Of a stretch of 12,048 bases of DNA, positions 1-7,715 are shown in pieces (the first letter of the stretch is position 1; each line of letters opens with the position of its first letter). Both the position numbers and the translations under genes were made by a program. A model generated the notes under the pieces. That model had not been told where the DNA came from. It worked only from the letters and a program-made list of their open reading frames with translations, and did not search any database. Origin of the DNA: an uncultured Bacteroidales bacterium (GTDB taxonomy: Bacteria; Bacteroidota; Bacteroidia; Bacteroidales; Bacteroidaceae); assembly GCA_945837185.1 (NCBI GenBank), contig CAMAMZ010000056.1:1-12048 (forward strand), written 5' to 3'.

Positions 1-44
1 AAGTATATCCTCTCTGAAAAGTAAGTATATCCTCTCTGAAAGAT
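1..44. repeat. 22-bp tandem direct repeat, two copies, at left window edge
   Basis: Bases 1-22 and 23-44 are adjacent copies of a 22-bp unit that starts AAGTATATCC. The first 19 bases (1-19 and 23-41) are identical, and the copies differ only in their last three positions. The array begins exactly at the window edge, so more copies may lie to the left. It sits downstream of the stop codon of the minus-strand hexosaminidase gene. No function can be assigned; a 3'-flank minisatellite is the simplest reading. Confidence 0.8.
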
Positions 45-86
45 CAGTTACGGCTATTTATATAGCAGCTATGTTTCTATATAAGA

Positions 87-2156
87 TCAGTTTACAATCA
101 GCTCGTCCATAAAGAGCCACGACCCTTTGCGGTCGTTTGTAAGCGCCTGCAAACGAACATAGCGTGCCTGTTCATGACAGGTTATGCCATAAGGCATGAA
201 CAGCAGTTTGGGAAGGTCGCTGGCAACAGATTCCCACACCTCTCCAACTTGCTTGAAGGTCTTGCCATCGGCAGATACGCTGATGGTTACCTTTTTAGGA
301 AGGTGTACCCATGCTCCGAGAGAGTGCATGAAGGTTGTACCCACATAATGTATTTCCTTCACCTGACCTAAGTCGACAGTCACATCAAACCCCTTCATAG
401 TCCCTTGCCATGACTTGTCAACATAAGTCCATCCACCGCGTTTGCCATCGGTCAAGGCACCATCGCCTAAGCCAGGCCACTGTTGGCTATACGGAATGTT
501 ATACGTTACTTTGCAACCTTTGGCCAAGTGCTCGATAGGGGTCTGTGCCTCTTTGCGTTCCCCATATTCATGGGCAATATCAAAGGTGTTGTAACCTTTC
601 TTCTGCAGCATGCCGCACAATCTGACAGCATTCTCGCGGAACCGTCCATACTCCTTGTCTTCCGTGCGGCTCCATCCCGTTTCTGCCACAGCAAAGGCAC
701 GAGGGTAATACATATATTCGGCATGAGCATCGGTAGGTACGTATTCCGACCACAGGTTGCCCTGCACACCTATCAAATGTTTCAGCTCCTCTGCTGTCAG
801 CGAGGGCTCAGCGGGGTCATAGCCATAAGCTGTTTTCAAAGGTGTAAAACCGCCAATTGAAATAGGCTCTTTGAAAGGAGCGTCCTGCGTATAGTCAAGG
901 TAATAGTATTCACCAGGCGTCATTACCACATCGTGTCCGGCCTTGATGGCTTTGATGCCACCGGCAGTACCGCGCCACGACATGACAGTGGCATGCGGTG
1001 CCAAGCCACCTTCAAGAATCTCATCCCATCCTATGATGTCTCTCCCTTTGCTGTTTACGAACTTCTCAATTCTATGAATCAGATAGCTCTGCAGCTCATC
1101 CACATCCTTCAATCCTTCTTCTTTCATTCGGCGCTGGCAGTCGGCACACTGTTTCCAGGAGCCCTTACCCGCTTCATCTCCGCCAATATGGATATAATGC
1201 GAAGGGAAGAGGTCGATGACTTCTGTCAGCACCTCCTCAAGGAAGCGGAACGTTTGTTCTTTGCCCGGACAGAAATCAGAACTGCCTTTCCCCGTACCGT
1301 CACAAGAGAGTTCGGGATAGGCCGCCAATACCTCTTCACTATGTCCTGGCATTTCAATCTCAGGAATCACGGTGATATGGCGTGCGGCAGCATAAGCCAG
1401 AATGTCGCGTATATCATCTTTGGTATAATATCCTCCTTGCGCTTCCGGATGTGTTTGGTCGCAATATTTGGCACCCCGGTCGGCCCATTCCTGCCAGGTG
1501 CGTGCCGGTCTCCAGGCGGCATAGGAGGTGAGTCGGGGATATTTGTTGATAGCCAAGCGCCAGCCGGCACCATCCGTAAGATGTAGGTGCATACGGTTCA
1601 TTTTCAGCAAGGCCATGGCATCGAGCTGCTTGCAGAGAAATTCCTTTGAGCGGAAATGGCGTGACACATCAAAATGCAGACCGCGATAGCTGAACCTCGG
1701 TTTGTCGAAGATGGTACAGCAGGCAATGCTGCGGATGCTCCCTTCTTCCGTGAGTTGCAGTAATGTTTGTAGGGCATAGAAGGCACCCGTCTCAGTAGCA
1801 GCGGTAATCTGTAGCTGCTTAGGCGTGATGACCAGCGTATAACCTTCTTCTCCCCAGTCGGAGCCAGCCTTCTGCTTCTTGTTCGTGAGCGTGATGAGCA
1901 GATGCGCTTTCCCTGCGCTTTGGGCCAGACTTGCCTGAAGGCCGTTTGCAGAGAGATAAGTGGTGAGGGCTGTTGATGTTGTGCCCTTCAACCAGACTTT
2001 CAAACCATCCTGTGGCAACTCCCATGTTCCTGTACCCATCTGGATGCGGGTAGGGAGTGGAATCACCTGATAAGGCGATGCGGCAGGAGCCGCTGCCTTG
2101 GTTGTCATTGCAAGGGTCATGATGACCCCGGTCAAAAGATGTCGTAGTAGTTTCAT
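87..2156 (-). CDS. Secreted beta-N-acetylhexosaminidase, glycoside hydrolase family 20
   Basis: The 689-residue product is expected to remove terminal beta-linked GlcNAc or GalNAc from glycans by substrate-assisted catalysis. Residues 1 to about 23 form a signal peptide with an AAA cleavage site and no lipobox cysteine, so a periplasmic or secreted enzyme is likely. Residues about 29-150 resemble the GH20 N-terminal (GH20b) domain. The catalytic barrel follows from about 153 (RFSYRGLHFDVSRHF). The hallmark HIGGDEA gives the catalytic pair D327-E328. Candidate pocket tryptophans are W377 (GWDEI), W394 (MSWRG) and W469 (GNLWSE). Residues about 550-689 look like a discoidin-type (F5/8 C) carbohydrate-binding tail, which is common in Bacteroidetes GH20 enzymes. 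The ATG at 2156 puts the signal peptide at the N-terminus. The gene starts 14 bp after the Na/Pi gene ends, so co-transcription is likely. The exact substrate (chitobiose, mucin or N-glycan) cannot be read from the sequence. Confidence 0.95.
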   Translation of the reverse strand: MKLLRHLLTGVIMTLAMTTKAAAPAASPYQVIPLPTRIQMGTGTWELPQDGLKVWLKGTTSTALTTYLSANGLQASLAQSAGKAHLLITLTNKKQKAGSDWGEEGYTLVITPKQLQITAATETGAFYALQTLLQLTEEGSIRSIACCTIFDKPRFSYRGLHFDVSRHFRSKEFLCKQLDAMALLKMNRMHLHLTDGAGWRLAINKYPRLTSYAAWRPARTWQEWADRGAKYCDQTHPEAQGGYYTKDDIRDILAYAAARHITVIPEIEMPGHSEEVLAAYPELSCDGTGKGSSDFCPGKEQTFRFLEEVLTEVIDLFPSHYIHIGGDEAGKGSWKQCADCQRRMKEEGLKDVDELQSYLIHRIEKFVNSKGRDIIGWDEILEGGLAPHATVMSWRGTAGGIKAIKAGHDVVMTPGEYYYLDYTQDAPFKEPISIGGFTPLKTAYGYDPAEPSLTAEELKHLIGVQGNLWSEYVPTDAHAEYMYYPRAFAVAETGWSRTEDKEYGRFRENAVRLCGMLQKKGYNTFDIAHEYGERKEAQTPIEHLAKGCKVTYNIPYSQQWPGLGDGALTDGKRGGWTYVDKSWQGTMKGFDVTVDLGQVKEIHYVGTTFMHSLGAWVHLPKKVTISVSADGKTFKQVGEVWESVASDLPKLLFMPYGITCHEQARYVRLQALTNDRKGSWLFMDELIVN

Positions 2157-2170
2157 TGATAAACGTATGG

Positions 2171-3883
2171 TTAAAGTTTCTCTACACCGATGCGTGCTTC
2201 CACCACGTTGACCACATAGTCACCAAGTTTCTCGCATTCTTGTATGATGTCCATGTACATAGTGCTCACACTGTAAGAGTAGAGATTGTTGTCTACGTCT
2301 TCAATGTTCTGGGTCTTCAACTGGTTACGGAAGTTGTTGATTTCATGTTCGATGTAAACGGTATGGTTCGGATTGAAACTCTCCTTAGGCCGTTTCATCA
2401 GTTGGTTCATCTGGGTGAGGGCAGCATTGGTAAGTTCAAACATCTGTTCAATGTTGCTGTAAAGCTTCTCGGTGAACTCAGCCTTGCTTTCCATCTTGCG
2501 GTGAATGGTACGAGCGATGTTGTAACAGCTGTCACCAATCGACTCGATTTCGCTAATCTCCCTCAGCATGGCTCTGATCTTGCCCTTCGTGTCGTCACTA
2601 AGGTGTGCGTCAGATACTTGGTTCAGGTATTTGGCAATCTCCAGTTCCATATTGTCGGAGATGGCTTCATATTTCTCAATCCGTTCAAATTCCTTGGCAA
2701 ACTTCTCCTTGTCTTTTTCATTGAGCAGTGCCTTCACCATGGCAAACATACGTTGTATGCGTTCTGCGAAACTCTGAATCTCCTTCTGTGCCTCAAAGAC
2801 AGAGATTTCCGGAGTCTTCATGATGCCCACTTGTATAAAGCGAAGGCGGAAGTCGTCTTCTTCCTTGTTGGGTTTGGGTTGGATGAGCATGCATACCACA
2901 CGCTCAATCTGCGGAATGAACCAAATGAGCAGACAGGTGTTGGTGATGTTGAAAGCCGTATGGAAAGCGGCCAGCACAATAGGAAGGCGGGCTGCTATCT
3001 GCGCTTGTGTCAGGTGATTGTTATTATTGGGGTCGTAGCCTGTCCACTGGCAAACAAAATCGACAAAGGGATAGAAGAGGCAGAGCACCCAGATTACACC
3101 GAATACGTTGAACACCAGGTGAGCCAAGGCAGCGCGGCGTGCCTGTGTATTGGCGCCTAAAGCAGCGAGGTTTGCGGTGGCAGTGGTTCCGATATTCTCA
3201 CCCAAAACGAGCGCGATACCCAAATAAATGGGCAATACACCTGTTGAACATAAGAGTATGGTGATGGCCATAACGGCTGCGGAACTTTGCACGATGCAAG
3301 TGATGACAGTACCGATGATGAGGAACATGACAATGGTGAGGTGACTGTTCACATCAAACGATGAGAAGAAGTGGATGGCTGCCGGATTGTGTTCCAAATC
3401 AAGCGCCTTACCGGCACCACTCAATAAGACTAAGGCGAAGAAGAGGAAAGCGATACCAAAAAGAAAATCACCGATGTATCGCCTTCGTTTGTTATAGATG
3501 AGCATGATTCCCACAAAGAAGGCTGGGAATACCACCATGGAAAGATCGACGTTGTAGCCTAATGACATAATCCAAGCCGTAAATGTGGTGCCTATGTTTG
3601 CACCCATGATAACCGAGATGGCTTGTGCGAGGGTAAGAAGACCGGCGTTGACAAACGAAACGGTCATCACTGTTGTTGCTGACGAGCTCTGTACTGCACA
3701 GGTTATAAAAGTACCGGTAAGCATGCCCGTAAGGCGGTTAGTAGTCATCGCCCCCAAAATGTGTCGGAGCTGGGAGCCTGCCATTTTCTGCAAAGCTTCA
3801 CTCATCACCTTCATACCGTAGATAAGGAGGGCAAGTGATCCGAAAATCTTGCAGAAAATAAGTAGATAATCATTTGTATTCAT
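2171..3883 (-). CDS. Na+/phosphate cotransporter family protein with C-terminal PhoU-like domain
   Basis: This 570-residue inner-membrane protein belongs to the NptA/YjbB-like Na/Pi-cotransporter family (Na_Pi_cotrans plus PhoU). The N-terminal ~330 residues are hydrophobic and carry the duplicated family signature: QSSSATT at 65-71 with GANIGTT at 94-100, then QSSAAVMA at 199-206 with GENIGTT at 228-234. These inverted QSS repeats form the Na+/Pi path in the family. Residues about 355-565 are soluble, helical and charged, and match the PhoU-like regulatory tail. The length is typical for full PhoU-containing members. Direction of transport (import or export) and true substrate are not settled for bacterial homologues. 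It is the first gene of a probable two-gene unit with the GH20 gene and is divergent from the nucleoside kinase. Confidence 0.93.
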   Translation of the reverse strand: MNTNDYLLIFCKIFGSLALLIYGMKVMSEALQKMAGSQLRHILGAMTTNRLTGMLTGTFITCAVQSSSATTVMTVSFVNAGLLTLAQAISVIMGANIGTTFTAWIMSLGYNVDLSMVVFPAFFVGIMLIYNKRRRYIGDFLFGIAFLFFALVLLSGAGKALDLEHNPAAIHFFSSFDVNSHLTIVMFLIIGTVITCIVQSSAAVMAITILLCSTGVLPIYLGIALVLGENIGTTATANLAALGANTQARRAALAHLVFNVFGVIWVLCLFYPFVDFVCQWTGYDPNNNNHLTQAQIAARLPIVLAAFHTAFNITNTCLLIWFIPQIERVVCMLIQPKPNKEEDDFRLRFIQVGIMKTPEISVFEAQKEIQSFAERIQRMFAMVKALLNEKDKEKFAKEFERIEKYEAISDNMELEIAKYLNQVSDAHLSDDTKGKIRAMLREISEIESIGDSCYNIARTIHRKMESKAEFTEKLYSNIEQMFELTNAALTQMNQLMKRPKESFNPNHTVYIEHEINNFRNQLKTQNIEDVDNNLYSYSVSTMYMDIIQECEKLGDYVVNVVEARIGVEKL

Positions 3884-3989
3884 AATCTCTAACTCAAATT
3901 AGCAAAGAAACCAAGAACGGAAAGCTGTCGGGAAAAAGGGTTGCCATTCTTGTTGGCACATTTGCCCTATGCAATCATCCATGATTTTG

Positions 3990-4020
3990 CAAAGATACGA
4001 AAAAATCCAAATCCTTCTAA
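3990..4020 (-). promoter_or_regulatory. Putative Bacteroidetes-type promoter of the Na/Pi-GH20 unit
   Basis: Read on the minus strand, 3997-3990 is TATCTTTG, a perfect match to the Bacteroidetes -7 consensus TAnnTTTG. Nineteen bases upstream (4020-4017) lies TTAG, a 3-of-4 match to the -33 TTTG. The implied start is near 3985, giving a leader of about 100 nt before the ATG at 3883. The surrounding sequence (CGTATCTTTGCAA with a T-run upstream) is very similar to the promoter of the DUF2461 gene. This is a prediction from consensus only. Confidence 0.6.
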
Positions 4021-4089
4021 CATTTCTTGACTTTTATTTGTGCCAACTCAATTATTATTGTTAATTTTACCCGCGCAAAACTAAAACAA

Positions 4090-5763
4090 ATGCATGTTAT
4101 GGTGAAACAGATGTTACGGATAAGATGCAAAAACAGCCAGAAAGAATTGGAGGTGGCTGTGGGTAGCACGTTGACCGAGGTGTATGGAAAAAGCGGACTA
4201 TGTCTGCCGCATGGCCCAGTGTCGGCCAAAGTGAATAATCGTGTGAAAGGTTTGGACTATTGCCTGTATAACGACAAGGATGTGGAGTTTCTCGATGTCT
4301 GTTCTGATTCTGGTCACCGCACCTATACACGTACTTTGTTCTTTGTGTGCTGTAAAGCCGTGCACGACCTCTTCCCCACATCGAAGGTGGTCATCGACAT
4401 CCCTGTGTCGAAAGGATATTATGTGCAAGTGCAGAAGGAGCATCCTCTGACGGATGATGAAGTGACGGCTATCCGAAAGCGGATGACGGAAATTATTGGA
4501 GAAGCGTTTCCTGTGGTGCGTCACCGTGTGCCCACGGAAGATGCCATTCGTCTGTTTGCTGACAAGGGGGATGCTGCAAAGGTAACGTTGTTGAAAAGTA
4601 CGGGGAGCCTTTACACGGAATATTATCAAATCGACGATTTCGTTGACTATTTCTATGGCTCTCTGCTCCCCAATACGGCACAGCTCTATCTCTTCGGTTT
4701 GGTGCCTTATGAAGAGGGGATGTTGTTGCGCACGCCCTCCAGAAAGAACCCCGATGTGTTGAATGAGATGCCGCAACAGCCCAAACTTTTTGAAATATTC
4801 AGAGAACAGCATGGCTGGCAGGACATCATAGGCTTGCGCACCGTGGGCGACTTGAATGCGGCGGTTGATCAAGGTTTCGATACGGGTATCATCCATGTGA
4901 ATGAAGCTTTGCAGGAAAAGAAAATTGTGCGCATTGCCGATGAGATAGCTGCCCGCAAGCAGTTGCGTTTGGTGCTGTTGGCAGGCCCATCTTCTTCGGG
5001 CAAGACAACAACCTGCAAGCGACTGAGCATACAACTCATTGCCAATGGCCTGCGTCCGGTGCAGATTTCGCTCGATGACTATTTTGTTGACAGGGAAAAG
5101 ACACCGAAGGATGAAAAGGGTGAATATGACTATGAGAGCGTGCATGCCCTCAATATCCCTTTGCTCAACGAACAGTTCAATGCCCTGTTCCGGGGTGAGG
5201 AGGTAGAACTGCCCAAATATGATTTCCCCACAGGTAAGAGTATCAAGAGTGGAAAGCGTATCCGCCTGGCACCGCGCGACATCCTTGTTGTGGAAGGTAT
5301 TCATGCCTTGAACCCGGAACTGACAGCCCAGATACCAGAAGAACAGAAGTTCAGGGTCTATGCCTCTGCATTGACAACGATTCTGCTCGACGACCATAAC
5401 TACATTCCCACTACCGATAACCGTTTGTTGCGACGTATCATCCGCGACTATAAATATCGGGGCGTCAGTGCGCGCGACACCATCAAACGGTGGCCCAGTG
5501 TGCGGGCAGGCGAAGAGAAATGGATTTTCCCCTTCCAGGAGAATGCCGATGCCATGTTCAATACGGCCATGTTGTATGAGTTGGCCGTTATCAAGCAACA
5601 GGCACAGCCGCTTTTAGAGCAGGTGCCCGAAAACTGCGAAGAGTATGCCGAAGCCTATCGCTTGCTGAAGTTCTTGGCCTATTTCCACAATATCCCTTAT
5701 AGGCAACTGCCTCCTACCAGTTTGCTGCGCGAGTTCTTGGGAGGAAGTTCCTTCAAGTATTAG
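4090..5763 (+). CDS. Nucleoside (uridine) kinase-family protein with TGS and ThrRS-like N-terminal domains
   Basis: A 557-residue cytoplasmic protein with a P-loop kinase half of the phosphoribulokinase/uridine kinase family, expected to phosphorylate a nucleoside from an NTP. From the ATG at 4090, Walker A is GPSSSGKTT at 299-307. It is followed by LDDYFVDREKTP, the PKYDFPTGKS segment, the VVEGIHAL Walker B-like strand, and an arginine-rich lid (RRIIRDYKYRG). The N-terminal ~70 residues resemble a TGS domain and ~75-210 resemble the threonyl-tRNA synthetase second additional domain. This architecture is common in Bacteroidetes and Firmicutes 'nucleoside kinase' proteins. In-frame ATGs at 4090, 4099 and 4111 are all possible starts. 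The last gives 550 residues and begins right at the first TGS strand (LRIRCKN). A TTG at 4027 is less likely. The korA start lies 23 bp downstream. The natural substrate is unproven. Confidence 0.85.
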   Translation: MHVMVKQMLRIRCKNSQKELEVAVGSTLTEVYGKSGLCLPHGPVSAKVNNRVKGLDYCLYNDKDVEFLDVCSDSGHRTYTRTLFFVCCKAVHDLFPTSKVVIDIPVSKGYYVQVQKEHPLTDDEVTAIRKRMTEIIGEAFPVVRHRVPTEDAIRLFADKGDAAKVTLLKSTGSLYTEYYQIDDFVDYFYGSLLPNTAQLYLFGLVPYEEGMLLRTPSRKNPDVLNEMPQQPKLFEIFREQHGWQDIIGLRTVGDLNAAVDQGFDTGIIHVNEALQEKKIVRIADEIAARKQLRLVLLAGPSSSGKTTTCKRLSIQLIANGLRPVQISLDDYFVDREKTPKDEKGEYDYESVHALNIPLLNEQFNALFRGEEVELPKYDFPTGKSIKSGKRIRLAPRDILVVEGIHALNPELTAQIPEEQKFRVYASALTTILLDDHNYIPTTDNRLLRRIIRDYKYRGVSARDTIKRWPSVRAGEEKWIFPFQENADAMFNTAMLYELAVIKQQAQPLLEQVPENCEEYAEAYRLLKFLAYFHNIPYRQLPPTSLLREFLGGSSFKY

Positions 5764-5786
5764 ACACCTTATTATATATATAACAT

Positions 5787-7679
5787 ATGGAAGAAACAAT
5801 AGAAGTTAAGGAACTTGACCAAGTGGTGGTCAGGTTCTCGGGAGATTCCGGCGATGGCATGCAGCTTGCCGGTAATATCTTTTCCACCGTGTCGGCAACG
5901 GTCGGCAACGGCATTTCCACTTTTCCCGATTATCCAGCTGATATCCGTGCTCCGCAAGGATCGCTGACAGGTGTTTCAGGATTTCAAGTACATATCGGTG
6001 CCAGCAGTGTGCACACTCCTGGCGATTTGTGCGATGTGTTAGTGGCTATGAATGCTGCCGCACTGAAGACGCAGTTGAAATATGCCAGACCACAGGCCAC
6101 GATTATCATCGATACAGATAGCTTCGGTCCCAATGACTTGAAGAAAGCCGAATTTACCACCGACGATTATCTGGGTGAGTTGGGCATCGATCCCGATACG
6201 GTTGTGGCTTGTCCTATTACAACCATGGTGAAAGCATGTCTGGCTGATAGTGGTATGGACAATAAGTCGATACTGAAATGTCGCAACATGTTTGCGTTGG
6301 GACTGGTATGCTGGCTCTTTAACCGTGAACTCTCTTTGGTGGAAAACTTCTTGCGTGAGAAATTTGCCAAGAAACCGGCCATTGCCGAGAATAATATCAA
6401 GGTGGTGTATGCCGGATATGACTACGGACATAATGTGCATGCAGGCGTGCCAGCCACCTATCGCATAGAGACAAAGGTGAAGCAGCCGGGCCGCTATATG
6501 GATATCACCGGTAATAAGGCTACGGCCTATGGTCTGATTGCCGCTGCCGAGAAGGCAGGACTCAAGCTCTATCTGGGTTCTTATCCTATTACACCTGCTA
6601 CCGATATCCTGCACGAACTGTCGAAACACAAATCATGTGGGGTTATAACGGTGCAGTGCGAAGATGAAATCTCTGCTTGTGCCAGTGCCATAGGAGCCTC
6701 TTTCGCAGGAGCACTTGCTGCCACCTCAACTTCAGGTCCGGGTATCTGTCTTAAGAGCGAAGCCATCAACTTGGCTGTCATCGATGAGTTGCCCTTGGTA
6801 GTGATCGATGTGCAGCGTGGTGGTCCTTCAACGGGTTTGCCCACCAAGAGCGAACAGACCGACTTGCTGCAGGTTCTTTACGGACGTAATGGTGAAAGTC
6901 CGATGCCTGTCATTGCTGCAACCAGTCCGACAGACTGCTTCTCTGCCGCTTATATGGCTGCCAAGATAGCGCTCGAGCACCTCACACCGGTGGTGCTGCT
7001 TACGGATGCCTTTATAGCCAATGGCTCAGCGGCATGGAAATTGCCCAAGATGGCAGAACTCCCGGAGATTCATCCACATTATGCCACAGCCGACCAGAAA
7101 TATAAATACACTCCTTACAAGCGCGACCCGGAAAGCTATGCGCGCTATTGGTCTATCCCGGGACAGGAGGGCTTGACCCATATCCTGGGTGGTTTGGAGA
7201 AGGATGGGCAAACGGGTGCCATTTCTACCGAACCGGAGAACCATGACCACATGAGCCGTATACGCTATGGTAAAGTGGCCCGTATTCCTGTGCCCGATTT
7301 GGAAGTGTTAGGTGATAAGGACGATGCCGACTTGCTCATCGTGGGCTTCGGTTCAACCTATGGCCATCTGCTCACAGCCATGCAGGAGTTGCAGGCCAAG
7401 GGCTATAAGGTGGCGTTGGCACAGTTTAAGTTCATCAATCCTTTGCCACGCAATGCAGCCGATGTGCTCCTCCGTTACAAGAAGGTTGTGGTAGCCGAGC
7501 AGAACTTGGGACAGTTGGCAGCCTTCCTTCGCATCCGTGTCAACCATTTTGCTCCCTACAAATACAATCGTGTGAAAGGTCAGCCTTTCGTAGTGAGCGA
7601 GCTGGTGGAAGGATTTGAGAAGATTCTCCTCGAAAAGGGTGAGAATACGTCAAAGACATCTGACGGTTATATGATATGA
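5787..7679 (+). CDS. korA: 2-oxoacid:ferredoxin oxidoreductase subunit alpha (fused gamma-alpha; probably 2-oxoglutarate)
   Basis: The 630-residue alpha subunit acts with KorB to decarboxylate a 2-oxoacid oxidatively, probably 2-oxoglutarate, to the acyl-CoA with reduction of ferredoxin. The reaction can run in reverse in anaerobes. Residues about 10-200 are the gamma (POR) domain, starting VVRFSGDSGDGMQLAGN. A hinge follows, then the alpha pyrimidine-binding domain with the YPITPAT motif at 266-272. The RGGPSTGLPTKSEQTD segment at 344-359 contains the arginine that contacts the 2-oxoacid in structurally studied homologues. Residues about 500-620 are the PFOR domain II-like C-terminal part. 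The gamma-alpha order and length fit the two-subunit class. The ATG at 5787 follows a very AT-rich stretch and no clear Shine-Dalgarno is visible. It lies 23 bp after the kinase and 36 bp before korB, implying one transcript. Specificity for 2-oxoglutarate over other 2-oxoacids is inferred, not shown. Confidence 0.9.
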   Translation: MEETIEVKELDQVVVRFSGDSGDGMQLAGNIFSTVSATVGNGISTFPDYPADIRAPQGSLTGVSGFQVHIGASSVHTPGDLCDVLVAMNAAALKTQLKYARPQATIIIDTDSFGPNDLKKAEFTTDDYLGELGIDPDTVVACPITTMVKACLADSGMDNKSILKCRNMFALGLVCWLFNRELSLVENFLREKFAKKPAIAENNIKVVYAGYDYGHNVHAGVPATYRIETKVKQPGRYMDITGNKATAYGLIAAAEKAGLKLYLGSYPITPATDILHELSKHKSCGVITVQCEDEISACASAIGASFAGALAATSTSGPGICLKSEAINLAVIDELPLVVIDVQRGGPSTGLPTKSEQTDLLQVLYGRNGESPMPVIAATSPTDCFSAAYMAAKIALEHLTPVVLLTDAFIANGSAAWKLPKMAELPEIHPHYATADQKYKYTPYKRDPESYARYWSIPGQEGLTHILGGLEKDGQTGAISTEPENHDHMSRIRYGKVARIPVPDLEVLGDKDDADLLIVGFGSTYGHLLTAMQELQAKGYKVALAQFKFINPLPRNAADVLLRYKKVVVAEQNLGQLAAFLRIRVNHFAPYKYNRVKGQPFVVSELVEGFEKILLEKGENTSKTSDGYMI

Positions 7680-7715
7680 TTCTGAAAAAGACAGTAACAA
7701 GTAGAACAGACCATC

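Noticed and set aside
50..86. Terminator for the GH20 gene (GCTAT-TTAT-ATAGC hairpin at 53-66)
   Set aside because: The stem is only 5 bp and AT-rich, with no strong T-run; too weak to call.
933..1586. 217-codon plus-strand open frame within the GH20 gene
   Set aside because: Antisense to the conserved catalytic domain and without recognisable motifs.
2156..3160. 334-codon plus-strand open frame opposite the Na/Pi gene
   Set aside because: Antisense shadow of the PhoU-like and membrane regions; no coherent protein features of its own.
4033..4040. TTTATTTG as the kinase promoter -7 box
   Set aside because: One mismatch to consensus and no TTTG-like -33 at the right distance.
4027..4089. Longer N-terminus for the nucleoside kinase from a TTG at 4027
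   Set aside because: The extra 21 residues lie before the first TGS strand, overlap likely promoter sequence, and three ATGs follow closely at 4090, 4099 and 4111.
4198..5598. 466-codon minus-strand open frame opposite the nucleoside kinase
   Set aside because: Its peptide has no recognisable domain and it lies wholly antisense to a gene with clear motifs; it reflects codon usage of the real gene.
6039..6629. 196-codon minus-strand open frame within korA
   Set aside because: Shadow of korA; no family resemblance.
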